Assembly: GCA_903854235.1 (NCBI GenBank)
Contig: CAINVV010000180.1
Coordinates: forward strand, 1-39,881
DNA: 39,881 bases
Direction of reading: 5' to 3'
Origin: an uncultured Bacteroidia bacterium
GTDB lineage: Bacteria > Bacteroidota > Bacteroidia > Bacteroidales > Prolixibacteraceae
Under the pieces are notes generated by a model. That model was not told where the DNA came from, ran no database searches, and worked only from the letters and a program-made list of their open reading frames with translations. This document shows, piece after piece, positions 17,034 to 24,404 of the stretch. Position 1 is the stretch's first letter. Every line of letters begins with the position of its first letter. Both the position numbers and the translations under genes were made by a program.

Positions 17034-18624
17034 GGCTTGATTTCTTAGTGATTAAGGTCTTTGGTGAATTCTTGGCTTCCGGGGTTAGTGGTTCCGGCCC
17101 CTTGCGAATCTGGGTGGTCATAATCCTGATTTCTGCGATCAACAATCCAGTAAATAGGAGAAAGAACATCCAGAAGGTTATTTGCACAGAAGCAGAGCTG
17201 ATTTGAGAAACGGCTGCAATGGTCGGAAGGATATCCTGGATGACCCATGGCTGACGACCTGCCTCGGCAACCACCCAACCAAGCTCTGAAGCAATATAGG
17301 CTAGAGGTATAGACCAGAGCGCCGTGTAAAGAATAAATCTTTTCTTTTCGATTTTATTCTTCAGGGTTAACAGTAAAACAACCAGGAAAAGTGCTCCAAA
17401 ATGTATCCCCAATCCCACCATGATGCGGAAGGAGTAAAACGTAGTTGCAACGCTTGGAATTAATTCATGCACATCGCGACCTGCATAGTAACCGTATCCG
17501 AAGTTGGCATAATTTGCTTCAAAACTGGCAAGAGCTGTTTTGGCCACACTGTCATTTCCTGCTTTACGCGCATTCTTGTAGGCAGCCAAAGATTGGATGG
17601 CAATTTTTCCCTTTTCACTTCTTTCCTGATAGGAGATGATATGGTGTTCAGGATTGCCGTGGACGAGATCTTTTATTCCTGGCACGTAGGCATTTGGATC
17701 CAGAAATGCCATGTAGGAGAGCATGTTGGGAATCTCGATGGTAAATCTGAAATCCTGCTTTTTGTGGGCAAGCTCCTGTTCATCTGCTTTCAGGATGCCT
17801 ATTGCCACCAAAGGAGCATTCTGTTGACCCACATACAGATTCTCCATGGCGGCAAATTTCATGGGCTGGTATTTTGCCATGTTCCGCGCCGACCCGTCGC
17901 CCGTCAAGATGACAAAGGCGCTGGTGATCAGGCCGAAAACGGCCGCAATGACGATGCTTCTTTTGGCAAACTGATGTTCCCTGTTTTTCAAAAGGTACCA
18001 GGCACTTATACCAATGACGAAAACAGAGGCGAGTACATACCCGGATGAAATCGTGTGCAGAAATTTATTGATGGCAACAGGAGAGAAGAGTACCTCCCAA
18101 AAGTTGACCATCTCGTTACGGGCCGTATCAGGATTGAACTTCATCCCGGCAGGATATTGCATCCAGCCGTTTGCAACCAGAATCCACAGTGCCGAGAGGT
18201 TGGATCCAAAGGCAACCAGCCAGGTCGAAAGCAGGTGGAATTTTTTGCTGACCTTGTTCCATCCAAAGAACATCACGGCGATAAAGGTGCTTTCCAGGAA
18301 AAAGGCCATGATGCCTTCGATGGCAAGCGGCGCACCAAAAATATCGCCCACAAACCAGGAATAGTTGGACCAGTTGGTGCCGAATTCAAATTCGAGAATG
18401 ATCCCCGTGGCCACCCCGATGGCGAAGTTGATGCCAAAGATGGTCATCCAGTATTTGGTAATTCTTTTCCATTCCGGATCACCTGTACGAACGTAAAGGG
18501 TCTCCATAAAGGCAATAATAAAGGAGAGTCCAAGTGTAAGCGGTACAAACAGCCAATGGTACATGGCTGTCAGGGCAAATTGTGCCCTGGACCAATCAAC
18601 AAGCGAAAAATCAATGTTTTGCAT
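17026..18624 (-). CDS. cydA: Cytochrome bd ubiquinol oxidase subunit I
   Basis: A 532-residue quinol-oxidising subunit that binds haems b558, b595 and d. Conserved sites: YHWLFVPLTLGLS (His23, the haem ligand corresponding to His19 of E. coli), KFLHTISSGYV (the His186 region) and ELGWVVAEAGRQPWV, with GRQPW after the Q-loop. The Q-loop region between about residues 255 and 390 is rich in charged residues. The gene lies just after the DUF4492 gene (2 bases) and before cydB in one minus-strand operon whose first gene is a DUF134 regulator. Confidence 0.96.
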   Translation of the reverse strand: MQNIDFSLVDWSRAQFALTAMYHWLFVPLTLGLSFIIAFMETLYVRTGDPEWKRITKYWMTIFGINFAIGVATGIILEFEFGTNWSNYSWFVGDIFGAPLAIEGIMAFFLESTFIAVMFFGWNKVSKKFHLLSTWLVAFGSNLSALWILVANGWMQYPAGMKFNPDTARNEMVNFWEVLFSPVAINKFLHTISSGYVLASVFVIGISAWYLLKNREHQFAKRSIVIAAVFGLITSAFVILTGDGSARNMAKYQPMKFAAMENLYVGQQNAPLVAIGILKADEQELAHKKQDFRFTIEIPNMLSYMAFLDPNAYVPGIKDLVHGNPEHHIISYQERSEKGKIAIQSLAAYKNARKAGNDSVAKTALASFEANYANFGYGYYAGRDVHELIPSVATTFYSFRIMVGLGIHFGALFLVVLLLTLKNKIEKKRFILYTALWSIPLAYIASELGWVVAEAGRQPWVIQDILPTIAAVSQISSASVQITFWMFFLLFTGLLIAEIRIMTTQIRKGPEPLTPEAKNSPKTLITKKSSHD

Positions 18625-18626
18625 AT

Positions 18627-18836
18627 TTATTTGGTAAGTTGTTCAATGACATGATTGCTGCGTTGTTCGTCTGTTTTGAAATTGGATTTTAATAAATCGG
18701 GGAAGAAAAACAGCTTCAAAACCAGGTATAAAATGGCCAGTTTGAGCAGGATGATCATCCATAGGTTTCTTCCCAGGGTCATATTTTTAAATCCCTGGAA
18801 ATAGAATTGAAAGACGTCCTGAATCACCCTTTTCAT
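18627..18836 (-). CDS. DUF4492 small membrane protein
   Basis: A 69-residue protein with the DUF4492 signature FYFQGFKNMTLGRNLW (about 12-27) and one long hydrophobic helix (about 28-46), followed by a charged tail. DUF4492 genes typically precede cydA in Bacteroidota. Here the stop is 2 bases from the cydA start. A role in assembly or stability of cytochrome bd is likely from context but unproven. Confidence 0.85.
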   Translation of the reverse strand: MKRVIQDVFQFYFQGFKNMTLGRNLWMIILLKLAILYLVLKLFFFPDLLKSNFKTDEQRSNHVIEQLTK

Positions 18837-18858
18837 TTGCTACGAACTTAATAGAATA

Positions 18859-19245
18859 TCAATGACTACATTGATGATCGCTGCCCCCTGTTGCAGGTGC
18901 ATCGTGGTGATGGCAGCTTTCACCGCTATCAGTCAGAATTCCTGATAGATAGCTCGTAACCAGAGAGGCTGAATCGCCCGAACAGCCTCGCACGACATCA
19001 ATACCGGAACTCTTCAGGACATTGATGGCCCCGTTTCCAATACCACCTGCCAGCATGACACTGACTCCATCGGCGGCCAGTACCTGGGCGATATTGGATT
19101 TGCAACCACATCCTTCCACCGAGGGCACTATTTGGGTTGCAGTGATGTTGTTTTCTGCCGAGATCGTAAAAACATGATAAGCCTGGCAATGTCCGAAATG
19201 GTCATCCACCTGGTTGTTACTTGTAACTGGTACCGCGATTTTCAT
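18859..19245 (-). CDS. NifX/NifB-type dinitrogenase cofactor-binding domain protein (copy 1)
   Basis: A 128-residue single-domain member of the NifX/NafY/NifB-C-terminal family (starting MKIAVPVTSNNQVDDHFGHC), which bind metal-sulfur clusters. No nitrogenase genes are present in the window, so nitrogen fixation is not implied. The tail from residue about 105 is rich in His and Cys (GESCHHHDAPATGG.DHQCSH), suggesting metal binding. It lies 22 bases after DUF134 copy 1 and 22 bases before the DUF4492 gene. A Fe-S or metal sensing or carrier role beside the DUF134 regulator is inferred from the repeated pairing in this window. Confidence 0.85.
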   Translation of the reverse strand: MKIAVPVTSNNQVDDHFGHCQAYHVFTISAENNITATQIVPSVEGCGCKSNIAQVLAADGVSVMLAGGIGNGAINVLKSSGIDVVRGCSGDSASLVTSYLSGILTDSGESCHHHDAPATGGSDHQCSH

Positions 19246-19267
19246 TTATTGATTTTAATTATTGATC

Positions 19268-19672
19268 CTAATTGATTTTTGATAACTCTTTATTTGCATA
19301 AGATTTACATCCTTCACATTTTACATGATTCTCCATCCCTGCAATTAGTTTGAAGCATTTGTTGCATTTGAACCATTGCTTTTCAAACTCTACATTTCCC
19401 CCTTCAATCTCAATGGCCAAACCTTCCACAAATGCCTTGGCGATTTTCTTTAATGCCCTGTTGTAAACTCGGGTGAAAGTGGGTCTGGAGATGCCCATCA
19501 GTTCGGCAGCGGCATCTTGCGACAGATTTTGATAGTTGACCAGGTTGATGCTTTCGTATTCATCGAAGTGCAACTTCAGCACCTTCAGTTCGCACAAAGG
19601 CATTCCAAACGGCTTGAAACCAGCCATTTGGGGAGGATTGAAAACTTTTCTATTGATAGTAGGCCGCGACAT
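19268..19672 (-). CDS. DUF134 (UPF0251) DNA-binding regulator, copy 1
   Basis: A 134-residue helix-turn-helix protein. I choose the ATG at 19670-19672 because the product then begins MSRPTINRKVFNPPQMAGFKPFG, the family N-terminus. Another ATG at 19733-19735 would add 21 unusual residues. The core EYESINLVNYQNLSQDAAAELMGISRPTFTRVYNRALKKIAKAF (about 40-83) is a sigma-region-4-like HTH. A four-Cys zinc-ribbon-like tail follows (CNKCF...CEGCKSY). It heads the DUF134-NifX-DUF4492-cydAB operon, and its promoter contains a palindrome resembling those near copy 2, so autoregulation is likely. The family is uncharacterised to my knowledge. Confidence 0.88.
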   Translation of the reverse strand: MSRPTINRKVFNPPQMAGFKPFGMPLCELKVLKLHFDEYESINLVNYQNLSQDAAAELMGISRPTFTRVYNRALKKIAKAFVEGLAIEIEGGNVEFEKQWFKCNKCFKLIAGMENHVKCEGCKSYANKELSKIN

Positions 19673-19783
19673 ATAAACTGAAATTGAAAAGGAAATTGAG
19701 ACTGTTTGATAGTTTTGAGGAGCGCTAATAAACAAAATGAACGGTTGCGTTAGATGTTTGAATTGTTACTTCACATATTTTTA

Positions 19784-19812
19784 CAAATATAGTGAACGTA
19801 GGTTCATAACAA
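19784..19812 (-). promoter_or_regulatory. Promoter of the DUF134-cyd operon with an embedded palindrome
   Basis: On the minus strand, TTG (19812-19810), an 18-base spacer and TATATTTG (19791-19784) make an exact Bacteroidota promoter. The spacer is almost filled by TGAACCTACGTTCA (19806-19793), a palindrome with arms TGAAC/GTTCA around four bases. A protein bound there would block or reshape promoter recognition. The site matches the consensus TATGARC-N4-GYTCA found at 30615 and 35719. Confidence 0.7.
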
Positions 19813-19864
19813 TGTTAAATATGTTTAGTTTTAAAGAAAAAGATCAACAATTTATTTACAGAAT

Positions 19865-20619
19865 TTGAGCAATGAATCATTTGTAAAAAAGAATGTGTAT
19901 GATTGGCTGATTGCAATAATTGCAGCTTCCTTGTTCCTGATTAAGTTGCATCCGGCTTTGGTATTGCTTGTCGCAGCATTTTTAGGACTTATATTGACAA
20001 AAAAAGAGGTCGCACAAACAGGAAGCCATTTAACATTAAAAACTTTCAAATTTTTTCTGATCATGGTATTGATAGTAACAATCAGCACCATGATCCTTTA
20101 TTTTGTGAATAAGCAGTACTTCTTGCTTGCAACGATCATGCTGCGCATCGACCTTTTTCATTTGGCGGTGGATTAGCGGCAATGCCTATTAAGTACCACG
20201 AGTTGGTTGATCTGTTTGGCTGGTTTGATAAGACCACTTTTATGGATGGGGTCATCCTTGAACAAGTGACTCCAGGATCAATAATTATTGCCGCAACTTT
20301 TTTTGGCTATTTGCACTTTGGTATCTTCGGAAGTATTTTGGCAACAAATTGCGTTTTTACACCTTCCTACCTTATTCAGATGGGGATTATGCCATTTTTT
20401 GATAGGCTGAGGTCTCATCCACAATTCTATAAAGTTATCAATGGAATTCTGTGCTCGTTTGTAGGTTTATTAACAGTAGTGACATATCGTTTTGCACTTG
20501 ATATACAGTGGAGTCTAGTAAATATTGTATTTACGCTGGTTGCTTTTGTATTGCTGGTGAGAAGAATCGATGTAATTTTGGTTATTCTGGGAGGAATTAT
20601 TCTGTCTTTTTTCCATTAG
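19865..20619 (+). pseudogene. chrA-type chromate/anion transporter remnant (5'-truncated, frameshifted)
   Basis: Two overlapping frames together encode the end of the first and all of the second half of a CHR-family transporter. Frame one (19865-20176) ends prematurely just where the second half should read FSFGGG. Frame two gives SFGGGLAAMPIKYHELVDLF, ILEQVTPGSIIIAATFFGY and FGIFGSILATNCVFTPSYLIQ, the CHR hallmarks. Restoring one T in the run at 20154-20158 joins them perfectly. The first CHR half and any ATG start are missing, so a simple sequencing error would not make the gene whole. CHR proteins export chromate and are related to sulfate handling. Confidence 0.8.
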
Positions 20620-21169
20620 GCTTTTGCTTCTGCTCGAATTCTCTTTTCCAAAGTTCATAGTTCAATTTATCCAGATAGGTTATTGAAATATAACCATCCT
20701 GAACCTCGACTATTATGTCACCTAAATCAGTGAAATAGGTGGTATAATCTCCCACCATAATCTCCCTGGCAGGAATTTTATATACTAATCTTTCTCTCTT
20801 TTTATATTGCTGGAATTTACTGTATCCAGCCCCATATTTCAAGGTGTACAGCTTTTGCATTTTTCCAAAATCAGACTGCACGGAATCACGAACTTCTTCC
20901 GGAAAACTGACAATGATCTTGTATACCAACAGATTACTACTGGTTCCAAAAACATGTATTTTACAATCTTTACTCATAAAATTTCCGCTAAGGATGATCT
21001 CATTTTTTTTTGTTGAGTCAGATAGAATAAATCCAAGCTTTGTCAATTCCCTGGCAAATTTATCTGAACGACCGTCTATGGGAACATTTTTAAAGAACAA
21101 GTGTTCCTTGGTAGTACAACCAGTCCATAAAGCGAAGATTAAAATAGTGATAATTATACGCGTGAGCAT
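20597..21169 (-). CDS. Hypothetical lipoprotein
   Basis: A 190-residue protein from the ATG at 21167-21169, chosen because it starts a lipoprotein signal (MLTRIIITILIFALWTGC). I recognise no family. The body is mixed alpha/beta and polar, with several internal KKNE-type charged stretches and a basic C-terminus (KQKPNGKKTE). It lies 16 bases after another lipoprotein gene with which it is probably co-transcribed, and its 3' end overlaps the end of the chrA remnant by 23 bases. Function unknown. Confidence 0.75.
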   Translation of the reverse strand: MLTRIIITILIFALWTGCTTKEHLFFKNVPIDGRSDKFARELTKLGFILSDSTKKNEIILSGNFMSKDCKIHVFGTSSNLLVYKIIVSFPEEVRDSVQSDFGKMQKLYTLKYGAGYSKFQQYKKRERLVYKIPAREIMVGDYTTYFTDLGDIIVEVQDGYISITYLDKLNYELWKREFEQKQKPNGKKTE

Positions 21170-21185
21170 TGCAACAGATTTGAGA

Positions 21186-22532
21186 TCAATAATATTCAAA
21201 TATTTTAAACTTGACAGTTTTTTTATTGCGGTTCTTGATAAGATAGACCTTTAATATTATGCTGCTTGCCGTGCTTTGGGTTCCATCATTACTCCAGAAT
21301 ATCTCACTTTCCGCACTATTTATTCCACCAAATAGATAGCCAATTAATGTGGAATCACGCTTAATATCGTCCAGTTTGATTACCTCGTTTTCATATTCTG
21401 GCAAGTTCCTTACCGGAATAAATTCGGAACCAGCCCCCAAAAAGGAGGGCATTTCTATCGGCATTTTATATTCTGTCATTTTACCATTTCTGTCTCTTGT
21501 TACCCGGGCAATCGTTTTTACAAATGGAACATTGTCATTTTTGATTCTAATACCAGCACTATCCACATATTGTGCTATTCCTCCAAAGAACAGGTTATGC
21601 ATTTCTTTGGAATCAGCACTGTAAAAAGGAATGTGCGCGCATTGATATTGGTTGTAGTATTGTAAAAAATCGTTATTGATATGATATCCGGAACTGTCGA
21701 TATTTACACAATTCAGAAATGGCAAGTTAGCCTCCACCTGAAATACACCAGAGAATGCCGTCAATCCTTCCTGCCCATCCGGTAATATTTGAGGAATGAC
21801 ATTATAATCCCGCCGGTGCAAGTTGATGGAGTCTGTAATTCCCGACAGATAGGAGATGGTTATTTTAGTGCCATTGTCAACCAATAAAAATTTGATGATC
21901 GAATTTGTATATTTCTGTACATAGGAAGGATGACCCATTGGGTTGTATTTTCCGTCAAAACGCTGTCCACCTGTCAGATAATAGGTGTGGTATATTTTGT
22001 TTAAAGATCCGCCTGTGACAGCAAATTTTTCGTCTTTTATTTGCCGAAACCAAGATTTTAAAGAGTCCCCTTTAACGATCGCATTGATCAAACCGGGGAG
22101 CTTTACAGCGGTAAGGCAGGGGAAAGTTACATGGTCATCAGCAGACTTGCTGTATCCATAACCCCCAATGATGTAGAGGTATTCTCCTTCCTGGTAATAC
22201 TCCATGTTGGTTGAGCTTAACTGCTCCTGAATAGAAACAGGAAGGGTAGAGAGTGGAGCAGACCATCTTTTCTGAGCAACTGGATCAACGACGACCAAAT
22301 GAATATTTTGCCCCTCAGTATCAAAAGTAGCCCATGGCTGACGACGGTGCAACCCATCTAACCGTCCGCCGATGAGCAACCATTTTCCATCATATTGACC
22401 ATAGGCGTAAGATTGCACTCCTCCCAATCCTTCAATTTTAAATGACTCAATTGCGATCTGAAAGGGTTCGGTTTGAAGGTGGTCAGTACAACTACTCAAA
22501 AACAGAAGAACTATTATAATAACTATTTTCAT
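21186..22532 (-). CDS. Hypothetical kelch-like beta-propeller lipoprotein
   Basis: A 448-residue protein. The start at 22530-22532 gives a signal peptide with lipobox (MKIVIIIVLLFLSSC). Repeated GG-centred blades are visible: YDGKWLLIGGRLDG, EYLYIIGGYGY, TYYLTGGQRFDG, NLFFGGIAQYV and GYLFGGINSAES. Together these indicate a kelch-type propeller exported to the envelope. Such propellers usually mediate binding. No catalytic motif is seen. Partner and ligand are unknown; the neighbouring lipoprotein gene is the obvious candidate partner. Confidence 0.75.
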   Translation of the reverse strand: MKIVIIIVLLFLSSCTDHLQTEPFQIAIESFKIEGLGGVQSYAYGQYDGKWLLIGGRLDGLHRRQPWATFDTEGQNIHLVVVDPVAQKRWSAPLSTLPVSIQEQLSSTNMEYYQEGEYLYIIGGYGYSKSADDHVTFPCLTAVKLPGLINAIVKGDSLKSWFRQIKDEKFAVTGGSLNKIYHTYYLTGGQRFDGKYNPMGHPSYVQKYTNSIIKFLLVDNGTKITISYLSGITDSINLHRRDYNVIPQILPDGQEGLTAFSGVFQVEANLPFLNCVNIDSSGYHINNDFLQYYNQYQCAHIPFYSADSKEMHNLFFGGIAQYVDSAGIRIKNDNVPFVKTIARVTRDRNGKMTEYKMPIEMPSFLGAGSEFIPVRNLPEYENEVIKLDDIKRDSTLIGYLFGGINSAESEIFWSNDGTQSTASSIILKVYLIKNRNKKTVKFKIFEYY

Positions 22533-22699
22533 TTTTATTATTTGTGGATGCCCCAGCATTTAAACAAATAAGATAATGGCCAATGACGGAAAAAATAAAT
22601 GGGTTGTCCGCCGCTCCGCAGATACTTGGTACAAGTTACGTTCAGCTTTGATAATTTAATCAATAATTTAGCTGTCAGTTTTTTACAATAGCCTTAGAC

Positions 22700-22737
22700 G
22701 AATTTATCCTATTTTGCTGAATTTATCCTTTTTTGCT
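22700..22737. repeat. Tandem 19-bp duplication covering the crp-like stop codon
   Basis: GAATTTATCCTATTTTGCT (22700-22718) is followed at once by GAATTTATCCTTTTTTGCT (22719-22737), with one mismatch. The right copy contains the last codons and stop of the Crp/Fnr gene. The left copy repeats that end outside the gene. It looks like a local slippage duplication. Confidence 0.8.
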
Positions 22738-23418
22738 TATTTCATTCAATCCATGTTGACTGACAATTATAATATCCTTCTCATTTAATTCAATCAGGCC
22801 GTCTTTCTCAAAATTCTTCAACAGTTTCACTGCACTTTCGGTAGAAATTCCCGCAAAATCTGCCACATCCTTCCGCGACAAAAGCTGAAAGATCTCAGGA
22901 TGCTCCTTCTTTAAGCCATTCAGGTAAAGAAGGGACTCAGCCAGGCGACCATTCATCTGTTTGTGCAGCACATTTCGCAAGGTATCAAACAGATTTCCAT
23001 TTTGTTCGCAGTAGCGCTGTATCAGGTTGAATCCAAAAATTCCATTTTGCTTTACTACCTTAACGATGGCTTCTTTCTCTACTAAATATACCTGGCAGTC
23101 GGTCAGGGCAACGGCAGAATAGTTGAAGGTATTTTTGGAGAAAACTGCTGAAAGTCCGACAAATTCGCCCGGTTGAATGATCCTAAGATTGAAATTTCTG
23201 GCACTGTCGCCCTCGATGTATTGCATGGCTAAGCCTTTGATGACAAAAAGGGCATAGGAAGCAAAAGCTCCTTGCTTGGAAAGGTGATCACCCTTCCGGA
23301 ACAGCACTTGGGTCTTGCTGGCTCTGACCAACTCCATCTCTTCTGGCAAAAGTAACTGAAAACAGGGTGCCTGTATGTCACAAATAAAATCCTGATCGGT
23401 CTCAAGAATGGGTCTCAT
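22723..23418 (-). CDS. Crp/Fnr family transcriptional regulator
   Basis: A 231-residue regulator. The N-terminal cyclic-nucleotide-binding fold (about 20-145) contains LFRKGDHLSKQGAFASYALFVIKGLAM. The C-terminal winged helix has LLSRKDVADFAGISTESAVKLLKNFEKDGLI (about 183-213). There is a single N-terminal CDIQAPC stretch (Cys13, Cys19) but no full Fnr-type four-Cys cluster, so the signal could be a small ligand or thiol/persulfide state rather than a canonical Fe-S cluster. It is divergent from the sulfur-redox operon starting at 23575, its probable target. Confidence 0.92.
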   Translation of the reverse strand: MRPILETDQDFICDIQAPCFQLLLPEEMELVRASKTQVLFRKGDHLSKQGAFASYALFVIKGLAMQYIEGDSARNFNLRIIQPGEFVGLSAVFSKNTFNYSAVALTDCQVYLVEKEAIVKVVKQNGIFGFNLIQRYCEQNGNLFDTLRNVLHKQMNGRLAESLLYLNGLKKEHPEIFQLLSRKDVADFAGISTESAVKLLKNFEKDGLIELNEKDIIIVSQHGLNEISKKG

Positions 23419-23444
23419 GAACTGTTTCTACTGAAATTAGCTGA

Positions 23445-23547
23445 CAAAGTTAATCTAATTCAATCAAAAACTTGTCGTACATCAATCCGTTTGTTGTGGT
23501 ATAAAATCTCAAAAATCAAACAGATAGAAGGAGGTAATCTAACTTTG
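23445..23547. promoter_or_regulatory. Divergent -7 elements for the Crp/Fnr gene and the sulfur operon
   Basis: The same octamer, TAACTTTG (a match to TAnnTTTG), occurs on the minus strand at 23452-23445, 27 bases before the Crp/Fnr ATG. It occurs on the plus strand at 23540-23547, 28 bases before the ATG at 23575. Neither has a good TTG at the expected distance, which would fit activator-dependent promoters. The plus-strand element also helps place the start of the first plus-strand gene. Confidence 0.5.
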
Positions 23548-23574
23548 CAGCAACTTAGTAATGAAGATCGGGTC

Positions 23575-23931
23575 ATGCTTTACACCAATTTGAAACACCT
23601 TGAAAATGCGGCAGAATTTCGGCAAGTAGTCATTGATTACGAGCATGTTGTGGTTATTTGTGGTCGTATGGGACCCATGTGTATTCCGGTTTACCGGATT
23701 GCAGAGGAACTTGAAAAAGAATATTCCCATGTGAAGTTCTTCGATATGGAATTTGACAACCCGGAATCCAAGGTGATCCAAAGTATTCCTGAAGTGATGG
23801 GATTTGCCGGAATACCTTTCACTATCTACTACAGAAATGGCCTGGTCGTGAAAGCTACTTCGGGCATTCAGTCCAAAGAGCAGATTATTACTATTTTAGA
23901 ACATGAGCTGGCACAGACTGTCAGCATTTAA
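23575..23931 (+). CDS. Thioredoxin-like protein with non-canonical active site
   Basis: A 118-residue cytoplasmic Trx-fold protein from the ATG at 23575. An in-frame TTG at 23491 would start upstream of the predicted promoter, so I reject it. The fold is suggested by VVVICGRMGPMCIPVYRIAEEL (residues 25-46), VKFFDMEFDNPES and the cis-proline segment GIPFTIYYRNG. Where thioredoxin has WCGPC, this has MGPMC, leaving only Cys36 in the resolving position; Cys29 lies seven residues earlier. It may be a monothiol or persulfide carrier. It leads an operon with a genuine thioredoxin and a rhodanese flavoprotein. Confidence 0.75.
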   Translation: MLYTNLKHLENAAEFRQVVIDYEHVVVICGRMGPMCIPVYRIAEELEKEYSHVKFFDMEFDNPESKVIQSIPEVMGFAGIPFTIYYRNGLVVKATSGIQSKEQIITILEHELAQTVSI

Positions 23932-23961
23932 TACAATACTAATTTCAAAATAAGTTACAAA

Positions 23962-24381
23962 ATGCAAACAACATTCATCATCATCGGGTCAATTATTGTC
24001 GCAGTTATTGTTCTCAGGTTTTTAGCCATGAAGAAAATAAAAAACACACCGATGGTAGCCGACCATGAGAAAGTAATAACCCTTACAGAACAGAATTTTC
24101 AGCAGCAGACAAAAAATAAGCTGGTTTTGGTCGACTTTTGGGCCAGCTGGTGCGCTCCCTGCCGTATGATGGCCCCGGTTCTGAATGATGTAGCTTCGGA
24201 ATTGGGTGGAACCTCCCGTGTTGGGAAAGTCGATATAGAAAAACAGCAATCCCTTGCTCAGAAATTCAGGGTGAGGAGCATCCCAACTTTGATTCTTCTT
24301 AAAAATGGTACTGAAATCAACCGTTTTGTAGGCATCAAGTCGAAGGATTATCTGTTAAAAGAGATTGCAAAAGTAAAATGA
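23962..24381 (+). CDS. Membrane-anchored thioredoxin
   Basis: A 139-residue protein. One N-terminal hydrophobic helix (about 4-21) is followed by a full thioredoxin domain with the active site WASWCAPC (Cys64, Cys67) and RSIPTLILLKNG. The Lys-Lys after the helix suggests that the catalytic domain faces the cytoplasm (positive-inside rule). Alternatively the helix is an uncleaved signal. It lies 30 bases after the Trx-like gene and 23 bases before the persulfide-reductase-like gene, and is a plausible electron donor for sulfane-sulfur release there. Confidence 0.9.
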   Translation: MQTTFIIIGSIIVAVIVLRFLAMKKIKNTPMVADHEKVITLTEQNFQQQTKNKLVLVDFWASWCAPCRMMAPVLNDVASELGGTSRVGKVDIEKQQSLAQKFRVRSIPTLILLKNGTEINRFVGIKSKDYLLKEIAKVK

Positions 24382-24404
24382 TGCCCCCCAAAAAAAATTA
24401 AAAA

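Noticed and set aside
18859-19245. Nitrogen fixation gene
   Set aside because: The NifX-type domain is common outside nitrogenase loci and there is no nif structural gene in the window.
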